From NCBI RefSeq assembly GCF_000512355.1, contig NZ_CP004006.1, forward strand, positions 2,438,501 to 2,502,500: a DNA stretch of 64,000 nucleotides, given 5' to 3'. The stretch comes from Legionella oakridgensis ATCC 33761 = DSM 21215. Lineage in GTDB: Bacteria > Pseudomonadota > Gammaproteobacteria > Legionellales > Legionellaceae. The notes beneath the pieces are model-generated. The model made no database searches, was not told the origin of the DNA, and worked only from the letters and a program-made list of their open reading frames with translations. Below, piece by piece: positions 34,974-44,927 of this stretch. Within the stretch, counting starts at the first letter, position 1. Every line of letters starts with the position of its first letter. The translations under genes were made by a program, and so were the position numbers.

Positions 34974-35285
34974 TTAATCGATTAAAAGCCGATCAACAAC
35001 CTGCCCATGAAGTAAATGATGTTGAATAATTTCATCAAGATCAGAAAATGACCGATAACTATACCATATCCCTTCGGGATAAACGACCAAGCAGGGCCCA
35101 AGATCACAACGCCCCAAACAGCCAGATTTGCTGACCCTGATCTTACCCGAACCATGCAGATCAAGCCGTTTAAGCTCTTTTTTTAAATAATCGAAAAATG
35201 GCTCGCCGCCCGAATTAGCGCAGCATGTCTTGCCAGGAGCTTTTTGATTTGTACAAATAAAAATATGTTTCGCATAATAAGACAA
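34974..35285 (-). CDS. Thioredoxin-fold (2Fe-2S) ferredoxin
   Basis: A 103-residue protein of the thioredoxin-like 2Fe-2S ferredoxin family. It has a first Cys in IFICTNQK, a Cys pair in GKTCCANSGG and CLGRCDLGPCLVVYPEG, giving the four or more cysteines needed for a cluster. The conserved SGCLGRCDLGP segment and length match small ferredoxins of the Shethna-related type. Redox partners are unknown. It lies between rplM and ihfA, with no signal peptide. Confidence 0.85.
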   Translation of the reverse strand: MSYYAKHIFICTNQKAPGKTCCANSGGEPFFDYLKKELKRLDLHGSGKIRVSKSGCLGRCDLGPCLVVYPEGIWYSYRSFSDLDEIIQHHLLHGQVVDRLLID

Positions 35286-35309
35286 TGCTCTCTACCTCAT
35301 ACAAATCAA

Positions 35310-35618
35310 TTATTCTTTGGCAATAGCTTCGCCCTGTGCTTCAACTTTTGTTTTTAATTTAAGGCCTGGCTTGAAAGTAACCACACGCCTAGCTTCTACA
35401 GGAATTTCTTCGCCTGTTTTAGGGTTTCTACCCGGACGTTTTGGCTTGTCACGTAATATAAAATTACCAAATCCTGATAATTTTACATGTTGGCCATTTT
35501 CAAGTGCAGACCGCATCTCTTCAAAAAAGAGTTCGACAATTTCCTTTGCATCTGGTTTGGCCAGTCCAATTTCACTACATAAAGCTTCCGCTATAGCCGC
35601 TTTACTTAATGCATTCAC
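35310..35618 (-). CDS. ihfA: Integration host factor alpha subunit
   Basis: A 102-residue HU/IHF-family DNA-bending protein. It shows [44 protein letters not shown] in two parts, and the tip region RRVVTFKPG. Its position immediately after pheT (2 bases) is the conserved place for ihfA, which supports alpha over beta. IHF bends DNA at promoters and recombination sites, and is a growth-phase regulator in Legionella. Confidence 0.96.
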   Translation of the reverse strand: MNALSKAAIAEALCSEIGLAKPDAKEIVELFFEEMRSALENGQHVKLSGFGNFILRDKPKRPGRNPKTGEEIPVEARRVVTFKPGLKLKTKVEAQGEAIAKE

Positions 35619-35620
35619 GA

Positions 35621-37999
35621 TTAGTCCCTCAATGTAATTGCAAATTCATTCTTTAGCTTTTCTATTATAGCACTGATTATTATATTAATCTCAGAATCAA
35701 CCAGTGTGCGGTTATCATCTTGCAAGGTCAAGGCTATAGCAAGACTTTTTTTACCTGAAGGAATAGAATCCCCAGTATATACATCAAATACATCAAATGC
35801 CTTTAACCATTCAGACGCTACAACTTCACGTACAGCCGCTTCTATTTGTATAGCATTAATTTCTTCATTAACAAGTAAAGACAAATCTCTGCGGATTTGT
35901 GGATACTTGGAAATAGGCTGGTAACGGACTGGCTGATTTTCGAGAAAAGAGGACAATGATAACTCAAACAATATCACTTCACCATTAAAATCCAGAGCAT
36001 CCACGAGACGAGGATGTAACACTCCAATCCAGCCTGATTCTTGTTTGCCAACCACAATACGGGCAGATTTTCCTGGGTGAAGTGCCGGATGAACAGACGC
36101 GGTAAAATGAACGTCTTCCATATTAAAAGCAGCAAACAATGCCTGCAAATCCCCTTTTAAATCATAAAAATCAAATAGTTTTGTCGTCTCACTCCAATTT
36201 AAATTTCCGTGAGCCCCCATTAACAATCCTGCGGTGCATGAACGCTCTACCAGCACTCCATGATTTATTTCAAATACAACACCTGTCTCAAAAAGTTTTA
36301 TAGCAGTCTGTTGACGATGATAATTATAAATCATTGAAGCAATCAATCCTGGCCACATTCCAACTCTCATTTGCGACAGTTCCTGAGAAATGGGATTTAA
36401 TAACTGCAAGGTTTCCGATTGTGGGTAAATGGCTTGTTGCAGCTCAGGATCAACAAAGCTATAGCTAATGGTTTCATGATAGCCACGATGGCTCAAAAAT
36501 TTTGCAATTTGTGTTGACAGGTGTTCATATGGATTTATATTACCTGCTTTCGCTGCAGTCAACATCGGCTGAACTTCCATATTTTCATAACCATACAAGC
36601 GAATAATTTCCTCTACCAAATCAACTTCAAGAGCAATATCAAAGCGGTGAGAAGGCACTTCAACATGCCAGCCCTCTTGTTGCTGAATCACCGACATTCC
36701 CAGCCGGCATAATATCTGCTCCATCTCAATGGCCGGAATATCTAGCCCGCTTAATTGTTTCACTTTAGTTGGATTAAAGAGTACTTTGTGCAACTCTGGC
36801 AATTGTGTAGGATGATTGGTCATTGTGATAGGACCAGCTTTCCCGCCGACAATGGCTTGCAATAATTCAGTAGCCCGCTCCATGGCAAGCACTTGCAATG
36901 CAGGATCAACGCCACGTTCAAAACGTTGTGAAGAGTCACTGGTCAAACCATACTGGCGCGCAACACCTGCAATAGAGACTGGATTGAAAAAAGCACTTTC
37001 CAGAAAAATATCCGTAGTATTAGTTTGTACAGAACTTGCCTCTCCTCCCATGATACCCGCCATAGCCAATGGCTTGCCGCTATCAGCAACTACTAAAACA
37101 TTGTCAGCTAAGGTTACGGTTTGGCCATTCAGTAATTTTATTGTTTCTCCATCATGGGCATAGCGCACATGAATCTCATCCTCAATGGCTTGTAAATCAA
37201 AAGCATGCATGGGTTGCCCGAGTTCAAGCATGACGTAATTGGTAACATCCACGACTGGATGCAAGGGGCGAACTCCTCCACGCTGTAAACGCTCTTGCAT
37301 CCATAATGGAGTCATTGCATCCGGATTAATTGCCTGAATGATTCGCCCGCAGTATTGAGGACAAGCTTCTGTGGCGTGCAAATGAACCACTAAAGACGCA
37401 TCGGTTTGTGGTGTGTTGCGTATAAGATGCGGCTTATTTAAAGATAATTTATTTAATGCAGCAACTTCTCTTGCAATACCTAAGACACTAAAACAATCAG
37501 CACGATTTGGCGTTAAATCAATATCCAATACCTGATCATCTAAAGCCATATACTGTCGTAAATCAGTACCAACTGGTGCATCATCAGCAAGCTCAAGAAT
37601 ACCTTCGGAATGCTCTTCCAGACCAAGCTCACGACCTGAACACAACATTCCTTGCGATAATTGCCCACGAAGTTTTACTTCTTTGATTTTTAGACCGTCA
37701 GGCAGCTGGGCGCCCAAACGGGCAAATGCCACTTTTAAGTTGGCTCGAACATTCGAGGCACCACAAACGACCGTATACGTGGTTCCATCACCAGCATTTA
37801 TCTCACAAATAGTCAATTTATCAGCCTGAGGATGCGGCATGGTATTTATCACTTCAGCCACCACAACGTGGCTAAACTGACCCGCAACGGGGTTAACGGA
37901 GTCAACTTCCAATCCAGCCATAGTCAATTGCGCAGCCAATTGCTGTGTTGTCAATGGCGGATTAACCCATTCACGTAACCATAATTCGCTTATTTTCAT
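35621..37999 (-). CDS. pheT: Phenylalanine-tRNA ligase beta subunit
   Basis: A 792-residue subunit of the alpha2-beta2 PheRS. In order: an N-terminal tRNA-binding domain ([13 protein letters not shown]), the B3/B4 editing region ([29 protein letters not shown]), B5, the catalytic-like domain ([23 protein letters not shown]) and a C-terminal ferredoxin-like anticodon-binding domain ([17 protein letters not shown]). It ends next to ihfA and starts 12 bases after pheS. The frame is intact. Confidence 0.98.
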   Translation of the reverse strand: MKISELWLREWVNPPLTTQQLAAQLTMAGLEVDSVNPVAGQFSHVVVAEVINTMPHPQADKLTICEINAGDGTTYTVVCGASNVRANLKVAFARLGAQLPDGLKIKEVKLRGQLSQGMLCSGRELGLEEHSEGILELADDAPVGTDLRQYMALDDQVLDIDLTPNRADCFSVLGIAREVAALNKLSLNKPHLIRNTPQTDASLVVHLHATEACPQYCGRIIQAINPDAMTPLWMQERLQRGGVRPLHPVVDVTNYVMLELGQPMHAFDLQAIEDEIHVRYAHDGETIKLLNGQTVTLADNVLVVADSGKPLAMAGIMGGEASSVQTNTTDIFLESAFFNPVSIAGVARQYGLTSDSSQRFERGVDPALQVLAMERATELLQAIVGGKAGPITMTNHPTQLPELHKVLFNPTKVKQLSGLDIPAIEMEQILCRLGMSVIQQQEGWHVEVPSHRFDIALEVDLVEEIIRLYGYENMEVQPMLTAAKAGNINPYEHLSTQIAKFLSHRGYHETISYSFVDPELQQAIYPQSETLQLLNPISQELSQMRVGMWPGLIASMIYNYHRQQTAIKLFETGVVFEINHGVLVERSCTAGLLMGAHGNLNWSETTKLFDFYDLKGDLQALFAAFNMEDVHFTASVHPALHPGKSARIVVGKQESGWIGVLHPRLVDALDFNGEVILFELSLSSFLENQPVRYQPISKYPQIRRDLSLLVNEEINAIQIEAAVREVVASEWLKAFDVFDVYTGDSIPSGKKSLAIALTLQDDNRTLVDSEINIIISAIIEKLKNEFAITLRD

Positions 38000-38011
38000 T
38001 GAAATTCCTAA

Positions 38012-39025
38012 CTAGAACTGCTTTAAAAACGCCATATCATTCTCAAACATCATGCGCAAGTCATCAATACCAAAATAAAGCATGGCAAGTCGGTCAATTC
38101 CCATGCCAAATGCCCAACCTTGATACACTTCAGGGGAAATCCTTACTGCTTTGAGTACATTAGGATGAACCATGCCACAGCCAAGCACTTCCAACCATCC
38201 TGTGAACTTGCAGGAACGACACCCTTTACCTGCACATTGAGTGCACTCAATGTCCACTTCCGCAGAAGGTTCTGTAAAAGGGAAATAAGATGGTCGAAAT
38301 CGAATGCTTAAAGTGCGGCCGAAGAAATAAGCAAAAAAATCCTGTAACAATCCCTTTAATCCTGCCAAGGTAGCTTGCTCATCAATGAGCAGTCCTTCTA
38401 CCTGATGGAACATAGGAGTATGGGTTAAATCAGAATCACAACGGTAAACTCGACCCGGTGCAATCAAACGCAGCGGAGGTGTTTTAGTTTCCATAATACG
38501 TACTTGCACAGGCGATGTATGCGTACGCAGCAACCGATCATCGCCAAAATAAAAGGTATCATGCATAGCACGCGCAGGATGATGTCCTGGAATATTCAAT
38601 GCTTCAAAATTATAAAATTCAGTTTCAACCTCGGGACCTTCAACAATATCGAACCCCAATCGGCTAAAATAGTCATTGATGAATTGTTTCACCTGCGTAA
38701 CAGGATGGATTGTTCCTGTTTTGTTATTCCGTCCTGGCAAAGAAACATCTATACGTTCTGCTGTAAGCCTCTCTTGCAATAACGCTTCTTTTAATTGTGA
38801 TAGCTTTTTCTCAATGCAAGCACTGATTTCTCGCTTTGCCTCATTAACAAGCTGGCCTACTTTAGGTTTGTCTGCAGCTGGTAAATGAGCCAGGCCTTTA
38901 AGTATTTCAGTTAACCGGCCTTTTTTCCCTAGAAAATCAACTCGAATTGCTTCCAATTGACTGATTTCCTGAGCATTTCCGATAGCACTAAATGCTTCCT
39001 CTTGTAATGCGGTAATATCATGCAT
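38012..39025 (-). CDS. pheS: Phenylalanine-tRNA ligase alpha subunit
   Basis: The catalytic subunit of PheRS, 337 residues: an N-terminal coiled coil ([33 protein letters not shown]), then class II motifs [24 protein letters not shown] and [18 protein letters not shown]. The frame is open to 39163 with 46 non-homologous residues. I take ATG 39025 ([12 protein letters not shown]), where AGGT lies about 6 bases upstream and the family begins. The 130-odd bases above may be a leader. Confidence 0.97.
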   Translation of the reverse strand: MHDITALQEEAFSAIGNAQEISQLEAIRVDFLGKKGRLTEILKGLAHLPAADKPKVGQLVNEAKREISACIEKKLSQLKEALLQERLTAERIDVSLPGRNNKTGTIHPVTQVKQFINDYFSRLGFDIVEGPEVETEFYNFEALNIPGHHPARAMHDTFYFGDDRLLRTHTSPVQVRIMETKTPPLRLIAPGRVYRCDSDLTHTPMFHQVEGLLIDEQATLAGLKGLLQDFFAYFFGRTLSIRFRPSYFPFTEPSAEVDIECTQCAGKGCRSCKFTGWLEVLGCGMVHPNVLKAVRISPEVYQGWAFGMGIDRLAMLYFGIDDLRMMFENDMAFLKQF

Positions 39026-39238
39026 GCTGCAACCTACCAATAAAAAGGCAGCGTCACGTAAACAACTGCACCAATCAATCCTGCTCACACTCTTAAAGGA
39101 GAGGCAGTCAAGACACGGATTACGCAACAGCGCACTCTGTAAAATGGATACAATAAAAAACATCGCACTAAGGCATCATCAATTAGTCTTTTAGGTTTTT
39201 GCCGAAAAAACTTTATGGCATGCCTTACTACAAAGGTA

Positions 39239-39258
39239 AAAGGAGGCCTAGGCCTCCT
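39239..39258 (-). terminator. Terminator of the thrS-infC-rpmI-rplT transcript
   Basis: A perfect palindrome of two 9-bp arms, AAGGAGGCC and GGCCTCCTT, around TA. On the minus strand it is followed by TTTTACC. It lies after rplT and the family B repeat and before pheS, so pheST can be transcribed on its own. The 392-base gap 39026-39417 therefore holds the repeat (39286-39414), this terminator and probably the pheS promoter. Confidence 0.8.
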
Positions 39259-39285
39259 TGTTTCATACTTGTGAAGTTCCGCTTC

Positions 39286-39414
39286 TATACTCTTCGCACT
39301 TGAGTTTTCGACGTTGTTGCAAACTTATTCGTCACTGGTCATTGTACTGCTTGTACACTCCTTCGACGTACTCATTTGCGTCAGCCGAAATCTCAATGGC
39401 TGTGAGTGAATATA
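39286..39414 (-). repeat. Intergenic repeat family B, copy 2
   Basis: The inverse complement of 22459-22583. It begins TATACTC at 39286 and ends near TATA 39411-39414, where a 4-base insertion separates the terminal block from GTGAG. It starts immediately after the rplT stop, so it would be part of the transcript until the terminator at 39239-39258. Confidence 0.75.
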
Positions 39415-39417
39415 CTA

Positions 39418-39777
39418 TTATGAAGCAAGAGCCGCTTTCGCACGTTCAGCAATCGCTGCAAAAGCCACTTTGTCATGCACTGCCATATCAGCAAGTACTT
39501 TACGATCAAGTTCAATGGCAGCTTTTTTCAAACCATTCATCAAACGACTGTATGAAAGTCCACACTCACGAGCTTGTGCATTAATCCTTGTAATCCATAA
39601 CGCACGGAATTGACGTTTTCTTTGTCGACGATCACGATACGCATACTGTCCAGCTTTAATAACAGCCTGTTTGGCAACACGGTACACCCGGCTTCGGGCT
39701 CCATAATAACCTTTTGCTTGTTTTAAGACTTTCTTATGACGGGCTTTTGCAGTCACCCCACGTTTTACTCTTGGCAT
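39418..39777 (-). CDS. rplT: 50S ribosomal protein L20
   Basis: A 119-residue, very basic assembly protein. It has the [29 protein letters not shown]-terminus (in parts), [26 protein letters not shown] and [13 protein letters not shown]. It follows rpmI and in E. coli autoregulates the rpmI-rplT pair. Length is standard and the frame intact. Confidence 0.98.
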   Translation of the reverse strand: MPRVKRGVTAKARHKKVLKQAKGYYGARSRVYRVAKQAVIKAGQYAYRDRRQRKRQFRALWITRINAQARECGLSYSRLMNGLKKAAIELDRKVLADMAVHDKVAFAAIAERAKAALAS

Positions 39778-39793
39778 AATCTATTTCCTCCCC

Positions 39794-39994
39794 TTAACTA
39801 CCGTGCAGCATGCGCTCGGCAAGACGTGCATCGCATGACTTCAACGTAGAAGAAGCAACGCGCAGATGCCGTTTTTGCTTGGTTGATTTTTTAGTGAGGA
39901 TATGGTTGCGATAAGCGCCTCGACGCTTAATAGCTCCACTTGCCGTTTTACGGAAGCGCTTATGAGCCCCCCGATGTGATTTCAATTTTGGCAT
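39794..39994 (-). CDS. rpmI: 50S ribosomal protein L35
   Basis: A 66-residue basic protein starting [17 protein letters not shown]. The frame opens at 40006 (MYLV), but ATG 39994 is the family start. The 113 bases between infC and this start are the place where E. coli carries the L20 repressor-binding structure; I could not confirm such a pseudoknot by eye. Confidence 0.97.
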   Translation of the reverse strand: MPKLKSHRGAHKRFRKTASGAIKRRGAYRNHILTKKSTKQKRHLRVASSTLKSCDARLAERMLHGS

Positions 39995-40107
39995 AACTAA
40001 ATACACTCCGCATTTGGGATGAGTCTCTTGGCAGCCTACAGAATGCTAACGGCCATAACCCAATCCGATGTTTGCTAATTAATCCGATAAAGTTCTTAAT
40101 ATCGGCT

Positions 40108-40641
40108 TCACTTCTTTTTAGGCGATAAGACCATCATTAATTGGCGACCCTCACGTTTGGCTTGCTGCTCAATAACAGCAAACTCTGCTGTATCTTGTTG
40201 TAAGCGCTCCATGATTTTCATACCAATATCCTGATGTGCAACTTCACGTCCGCGAAAACGCAGTGTGATTTTGACCTTATCACCATGATTGAGGAAACGT
40301 ATCAGGTTGCGTAGCTTGACCTGATAATCCCCTTCTTCCGTTGTAGGACGGAACTTCAACTCTTTGACTTGTATTTGCTTTTGCTTTTTTTTGGCTTCAG
40401 CTTGTTTTTTACTGATTTCAAAGAGGTATTTACCATAGTCCATAATCCGGCAGACAGGTGGTTTGGCAGTAGGGGAAATTTCCACCAAATCCAAACCACT
40501 TTCTTCTGCGGCACGCAAAGCTTCCCGTGTTGACACAATTCCAGCCTGATTGCCATCTACATCAATTAAACGTACTTCAGCTACATTGATCTGTTCATTA
40601 ATTCGTGCGCGATCACCGTCACGCTTATTTGATGCACTAAT
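40108..40641 (-). CDS. infC: Translation initiation factor IF-3 (ATT start)
   Basis: IF-3, 177 residues: an N-terminal domain ([17 protein letters not shown]...), the linker with [20 protein letters not shown], and the C-terminal RNA-binding domain ([29 protein letters not shown]). An ATG lies in the body only at residue 36 or so. The real start is ATT at 40639-40641, with a perfect AGGAGG 8 bases upstream, as in other bacteria, where IF-3 represses its own non-AUG start codon. It ends in [16 protein letters not shown]. It follows thrS. Confidence 0.97.
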   Translation of the reverse strand: MSASNKRDGDRARINEQINVAEVRLIDVDGNQAGIVSTREALRAAEESGLDLVEISPTAKPPVCRIMDYGKYLFEISKKQAEAKKKQKQIQVKELKFRPTTEEGDYQVKLRNLIRFLNHGDKVKITLRFRGREVAHQDIGMKIMERLQQDTAEFAVIEQQAKREGRQLMMVLSPKKK

Positions 40642-40661
40642 GGTTAAATCCTCCTGCTGGT

Positions 40662-42584
40662 TTAAATGTTTCTTGATGAACGTTTCGCATCAATTTCTTG
40701 GTTAAGCATATCGCAAATTGTATCAATTGTCATCGAACCCAAATCTGCACCATCGCGTGTACGCACCGTTACAAGGCTATTTTCAACTTCTTTATCGCCG
40801 ATGATTAACAAATATGGTACCTTTTGCAAGGTATGCTCGCGAATTTTAAAGCCAATCTTCTCATTTCTCAAGTCAAAATTCGAACGAATGCCTTTCTTTT
40901 GCAAGATTTCATTGATTTTTGCGGCGTATGGGTGTTGTTTCTCACTAATGGTAAGCACGGATGTCTGAACAGGTGCCAGCCATAAAGGAAATTGACCAGC
41001 ATGATGTTCAATCAAAATCCCCATGAAACGTTCCATGGAACCAAGAATGGCCCGATGCAACATGACCGGTGTCTGTTTTGAACCATCTTCAGCCACAAAT
41101 TGCGCTTCCAGCCGTTGTGGCATGGAGAAATCCACCTGAATCGTCCCACACTGCCAAATTCGCCCAAGACAATCTTTCAAAGAACATTCAATTTTTGGCC
41201 CATAAAACGCGCCTTCACCCGGAGCATCAAGACATTCAATGTGCCTACTTTTCATAGCCTGGCGCAAAGCTTCTTCGGCCTTATCCCATATGGCATCCGA
41301 TCCTACTCTTTTTTCCGGTCGAAGTGCTAATCGATAAATAATCTCCGAAAACCCAAAATCAGCATAAACGGATTGCACAAGCTCCAGCATCATTGCAACC
41401 TCAGACTGGATTTGATTTTCTGTACAAAAAATATGGGCATCATCTTGCACCATATTGCGTACTCGCATCAATCCATGCAATGAACCGGAAGGCTCACATC
41501 GATGACAATTACCAAACTCAGCCAACCGCAACGGCAAATCCCGATAACTTTTAATTCCCTGATTATAAACTTGAACATGGCAGGGACAGCTCATCGGCTT
41601 TACGGCATATTGCCGATTTTCTGTTTCGGTAAAAAACATTTCATTACGAAAATTGTCCCAATGACCTGATTTTTCCCATAATACTTGATCGACCAGTTGT
41701 GGTGTTTTGATTTCCTGATAACCAAAATCCTGCAAACGGCTGCGCATGTATTGTTCGAGCAATTGATAAATGGTCCATCCTTTGGGATGCCAAAATACCA
41801 TACCAGGAGCAATATCTTGAAAATGAAATAAATCCAATGCCTTGCCTAATTTTCGATGATCTCGTTTTTCAGCTTCCTCCAGTCGATGCAGATAATCGAC
41901 AAGCGATTTTTTATCGGCCCAGGCGGTGCCATAAATGCGCTGCAACATTTCATTATTAGCGTCACCGCGCCAATAAGCACCGGCTAACTTTGTCAATTTA
42001 AATGCTTTCAAGAACCCTGTAGAAGGCACATGCGGTCCGCGGCACAAATCTTCAAAATCACCTTGACGATATAATGAGAGGGTTTCATGTTCTGGAATAT
42101 CGGCAATGATCTTGGCTTTATATTCTTCCCCCAAATGACGAAAATAAGCTATTGCTTCATTTCTTGGCATTTCCCGTCGCGAAACAGGATAATCTGCGTC
42201 TGCCAATTCCTTCATTTTTTCTTCAATGCGGACTAAATCCTCGGGGGTAAATGCGCGATCAAATGCAAAATCATAGTAAAAACCATCTTCGATAACAGGA
42301 CCAATGGTAACTTGCGCGCTAGGAAACAGCTGCTTCACTGCTTGAGCTAACAAATGAGCGGTAGAATGGCGAATAATATCCAAAGCTTCAGGGCTTTTTT
42401 CAGTAATAACGAGCAAAGAGCAATCGCGAGTTAACGTATAATGGACATCCACGATTCGCTCATCTACCCGCCCAGCAATAGCAGCTTTTGCCAATCCAGG
42501 ACTGATGCTATGCGCAACTTCACGAACAGTTACAGGATGCTCAAAATGTTTGGTGCTTCCATCAGGCAATTTAATATTTGGCAT
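40662..42584 (-). CDS. thrS: Threonine-tRNA ligase
   Basis: A 640-residue class II synthetase with TGS domain ([20 protein letters not shown]), the editing domain ([21 protein letters not shown]), the catalytic core with zinc-binding [10 protein letters not shown] and [20 protein letters not shown], and the C-terminal anticodon-binding domain. An upstream extension of the open frame through the tRNA-Val gene is spurious. ATG 42584 is chosen, with AGAGAGG about 6 bases upstream. It is followed 20 bases later by infC, the conserved order. Confidence 0.98.
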   Translation of the reverse strand: MPNIKLPDGSTKHFEHPVTVREVAHSISPGLAKAAIAGRVDERIVDVHYTLTRDCSLLVITEKSPEALDIIRHSTAHLLAQAVKQLFPSAQVTIGPVIEDGFYYDFAFDRAFTPEDLVRIEEKMKELADADYPVSRREMPRNEAIAYFRHLGEEYKAKIIADIPEHETLSLYRQGDFEDLCRGPHVPSTGFLKAFKLTKLAGAYWRGDANNEMLQRIYGTAWADKKSLVDYLHRLEEAEKRDHRKLGKALDLFHFQDIAPGMVFWHPKGWTIYQLLEQYMRSRLQDFGYQEIKTPQLVDQVLWEKSGHWDNFRNEMFFTETENRQYAVKPMSCPCHVQVYNQGIKSYRDLPLRLAEFGNCHRCEPSGSLHGLMRVRNMVQDDAHIFCTENQIQSEVAMMLELVQSVYADFGFSEIIYRLALRPEKRVGSDAIWDKAEEALRQAMKSRHIECLDAPGEGAFYGPKIECSLKDCLGRIWQCGTIQVDFSMPQRLEAQFVAEDGSKQTPVMLHRAILGSMERFMGILIEHHAGQFPLWLAPVQTSVLTISEKQHPYAAKINEILQKKGIRSNFDLRNEKIGFKIREHTLQKVPYLLIIGDKEVENSLVTVRTRDGADLGSMTIDTICDMLNQEIDAKRSSRNI

Positions 42585-42693
42585 TCTATACCTCTCTTTA
42601 ACCCAACCGTTCAAGATCCGTAGTACACATTGACCAATTCTTACAGGTAATACTATTATCGAATTGAATAGACTACCACTATGCTCAAAAATC

Positions 42694-42719
42694 AAAAAAA
42701 AACCCTGCAAGGCAGGGTT
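42694..42719 (-). terminator. Terminator of tRNA-Val
   Basis: On the minus strand ACCCTGC and GCAGGGT form a stem with a short loop (42703-42718), followed by nine Ts. It lies just downstream of the tRNA and before the thrS leader, separating the two transcripts. Confidence 0.88.
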
Positions 42720-42722
42720 AAC

Positions 42723-42797
42723 TGGTAGGCACGAGTGGGATCGAACCACCGACCACCACCATGTCAAGGTGGTGCTCTACCACTGAGCTACGTGCCT
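42723..42797 (-). tRNA. tRNA-Val (GAC)
   Basis: Reads 5' to 3' on the minus strand from 42797. A 7-bp acceptor stem, AGGCACG with CGTGCCT. D arm with AGCTCAGTGGTAGAGC. Anticodon stem CCACC/GGTGG around loop TTGACAT, giving anticodon GAC (Val). T arm with GGTTCGATCCC. CCA is encoded. It is followed by a strong terminator. Confidence 0.96.
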
Positions 42798-42827
42798 ATA
42801 ATTCGTTCTACATTATGAATCGCAGGT

Positions 42828-42856
42828 ATTATATTAAAGCTCATGCTGCAAAGCAA
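42828..42856 (-). promoter_or_regulatory. Promoter of tRNA-Val
   Basis: On the minus strand TTGCTT (42856-42851) and a perfect TATAAT (42833-42828) are 17 bases apart, about 31 bases before the mature 5' end. A convincing sigma-70 promoter. Confidence 0.75.
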
Positions 42857-43090
42857 ACCATTTATAAAAAAACAATCGTTAGAAAGGCTGGAACAATTTG
42901 TTGTCATTCCAGCCATAAAAATATGCGAAGCCGGCAGCTATGGTTAAGCCACTATTTCTTCAATTCGGACATAAATCCAGCAAAATGTTCCCTCGGATGC
43001 TGAGTTTTTCCTGTATCTAGTCTCTAGATTTTTGAAACAACTTCCTCATGTTTCACTGCTCATTGTATATTATATAAATCAATAGTCAAC

Positions 43091-43135
43091 TTAATATTTC
43101 AAAAAGAAACCAATGGTTTCTTTTTGAAATATTAA
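43091..43135. promoter_or_regulatory. 45-bp perfect palindrome upstream of the helix-turn-helix regulator
   Basis: Positions 43091-43112 and 43114-43135 are exact inverse complements around a single central A at 43113, so the arms are 22 bp each. The core is GAAACCAATGGTTTC; the arms end TTAATATTTC. It ends 58 bases before the regulator's ATG at 43194. The rest of the 396-base gap 42798-43193 holds the tRNA-Val promoter on the other strand and small hairpins (for example GAAACA 43034-43039 with TGTTTC); I see no other gene in it. It is too AT-rich at its base to look like a terminator, and an operator is likely. Confidence 0.7.
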
Positions 43136-43193
43136 TTGCCTTAAAAAATCAATTTGTTAAAATAAATTTCCATAAAATGCCCAAAACTTAAGT

Positions 43194-43688
43194 ATGACCA
43201 TGGAAAACTCCGACATGACAAAACAGTTTGCTCATCGCCTTCGTGAGGCTCTGATTGCGGCAGGATATCAGTCCCAACGCTCCACTTCGGGGATTAATAT
43301 CCATAAATTAGCGGAAATGACTGGCTATTCGCCGCAAATCTGTCGCAAGTATCTACGCGGACAAGCCATTCCCGAGCCATCAAAATTGGCTGAAATCGCT
43401 ACGAAACTTCATGTTTCTCCCGGCTGGCTTCTTTTTGGCGACGGCCATCATGATAATCATGTCACGAATAATAAGATTACAATCAATAAAAATCTGCTCC
43501 GTTATATTTTTATAAAAGCAGATGAGCTTTACCATACCGAGCTTTCAAACCAAGAAATCACTGATTTTTTGCTTGATTTAACCTATGATATTAGCCAGAT
43601 CGACACGAGTGAGGAACAATCAAAAAAAATAATCAATTTGGCCTTCACTTCCGCGCGACATTTTAGCCCTAAAACAGATGAGGACTGA
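43194..43688 (+). CDS. Helix-turn-helix (XRE-like) transcriptional regulator
   Basis: A 164-residue protein. An N-terminal lambda-repressor-type HTH lies at about residues 8-75: FAHRLREALIAAGY, INIHKLAEMTGYSPQICRKYL (recognition helix) and PSKLAEIATKLHVSPGWLLFG. The region after about 85 has no recognised domain; it may dimerise or bind a ligand. Start is the first ATG after a long AT-rich leader containing the 45-bp palindrome, which could be its operator. Target genes are unknown. It is convergent with the gene at 43690, with one base between the stops. Confidence 0.75.
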   Translation: MTMENSDMTKQFAHRLREALIAAGYQSQRSTSGINIHKLAEMTGYSPQICRKYLRGQAIPEPSKLAEIATKLHVSPGWLLFGDGHHDNHVTNNKITINKNLLRYIFIKADELYHTELSNQEITDFLLDLTYDISQIDTSEEQSKKIINLAFTSARHFSPKTDED

Positions 43689-43689
43689 T

Positions 43690-44067
43690 TTATCCTATGT
43701 CAGACTCGGAGGAAAGCAATTCGTAATAACCACCATGCCTGATTGTATTAGAGTCATTTTGCATGGCATTATCATGATTTTCCTGATAATTGCTGTTTAA
43801 AAATCCTTCCTTAGCTACATCGTCGGTAACCACCATATGCACCAACCCGTCAATACTGTCCAGAGCCTTTTGAATTTCTTGTTGAAAGTTTAAGAATTCT
43901 TTTTTTTGAGTGGTAGCATCATCCACATCTTCAAGCATGGCCAGTTTAGCGCTCACTTCCGCTTGTAAGCTTTTAAGTTTGTGATTCAAATTAATAATAC
44001 CACCACGAGTATCCTCATCAACAACACTCAGAAGCCTAAATGAATCGGTCTGTTGTTTGGAACCCAT
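43690..44067 (-). CDS. Acidic coiled-coil hypothetical protein
   Basis: A 125-residue soluble protein that I do not recognise. Residues about 25-75 are a predicted amphipathic helix or coiled coil (INLNHKLKSLQAEVSAKLAML, then KKEFLNFQQEIQKAL). The remainder is Asn/Asp-rich and the C-terminus reads ELLSSESDIG. There are no Cys, signal peptide or membrane segments. Its codon use looks like its neighbours', so it is probably a real gene. The Asp/Glu/Ser-rich end would fit either a regulator partner or a small secreted substrate, neither of which is shown. Confidence 0.6.
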   Translation of the reverse strand: MGSKQQTDSFRLLSVVDEDTRGGIINLNHKLKSLQAEVSAKLAMLEDVDDATTQKKEFLNFQQEIQKALDSIDGLVHMVVTDDVAKEGFLNSNYQENHDNAMQNDSNTIRHGGYYELLSSESDIG

Positions 44068-44171
44068 ATCTCCCTCCCGTTTTTATTGTAATAATTTTTA
44101 GAAAATATAAATCACTTTCATCGACTTAAGAATCAATGATATCATTGCACTTTTAGTGAACAGTTGTTGCT

Positions 44172-44807
44172 ATGATACTACATTATTTATTCATTATGGG
44201 AATCTGCGTGGAAGCCATTACCGGCGCTATTGCAGCTGGACGCAAAAAAATGGATTTTTTTGGGGTCATGTTGATTGCCTGTATCACCGCTCTCGGTGGC
44301 GGAACTGTTCGAGATGTCTTATTTGATACCCATCCTCTTACCTGGATTGCCCACCCAGAATATCTATTATACACATCGGGATGTGCATTACTTACCATTG
44401 GTATTGCTCACTCCTTGAGCCGCATCATGAAAATTTTTCTAATCCTTGATGCCCTTGGATTATCTGCATTTGTTATTATTGGAACACAAAAAGTTCTTTC
44501 ACACGGCTTACCACCAAGCGTTGCCATCATTGGTGGAATGGCTACCGGTATATGCGGCGGCATGCTACGCGATATTCTATGCAATGATATTCCCTTGGTA
44601 TTGCGTAAAGAATTATATGCTGTCATTGCCTTAATTGGCGCTTTATTATTTATTATCTTAGCGCATTTTCATGTACCGAAAAACATTAATATTCTCATCA
44701 CATTAATCGTTATTTTCACCACTCGATTGCTCGCCATATTTTTTCATATTGAAATACCAAAGTTTGACTACGCCCACAGCCTACGAAAACGCCATTCGAA
44801 CCGATAA
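44172..44807 (+). CDS. TRIC-type cation channel family protein (UPF0126, YadS-like)
   Basis: A 211-residue membrane protein with about seven helices in two internally similar repeats. Each repeat carries the family motif G-G-x-x-R-D: ALGGGTVRDVLFDTHPL at about residues 38-54 and TGICGGMLRDILCNDIPL at about 125-142. It is a prokaryotic relative of trimeric intracellular cation channels; substrate and role in Legionella are unknown. It stands alone between convergent and co-oriented genes. Confidence 0.9.
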   Translation: MILHYLFIMGICVEAITGAIAAGRKKMDFFGVMLIACITALGGGTVRDVLFDTHPLTWIAHPEYLLYTSGCALLTIGIAHSLSRIMKIFLILDALGLSAFVIIGTQKVLSHGLPPSVAIIGGMATGICGGMLRDILCNDIPLVLRKELYAVIALIGALLFIILAHFHVPKNINILITLIVIFTTRLLAIFFHIEIPKFDYAHSLRKRHSNR

Positions 44808-44927
44808 CAGCAATACAAAAACTGTGCTTTTTGACAATCTTGCAAACACCCAATTGCAAGTTATTTGCTAGACGCAATATTCCAGTCTAAATTACCAGCA
44901 TGGGCTCTGATTTTATAAGGATATTTT

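Noticed and set aside
38012-39163. A longer PheS with a 46-residue N-terminal extension
   Set aside because: The extension is not family-like, and ATG 39025 has a suitable ribosome site and begins the standard N-terminal coiled coil.
42585-42767. A ThrS extension into the tRNA-Val gene
   Set aside because: It would translate through a strong terminator and a tRNA; the family start is ATG 42584 with a good ribosome site.
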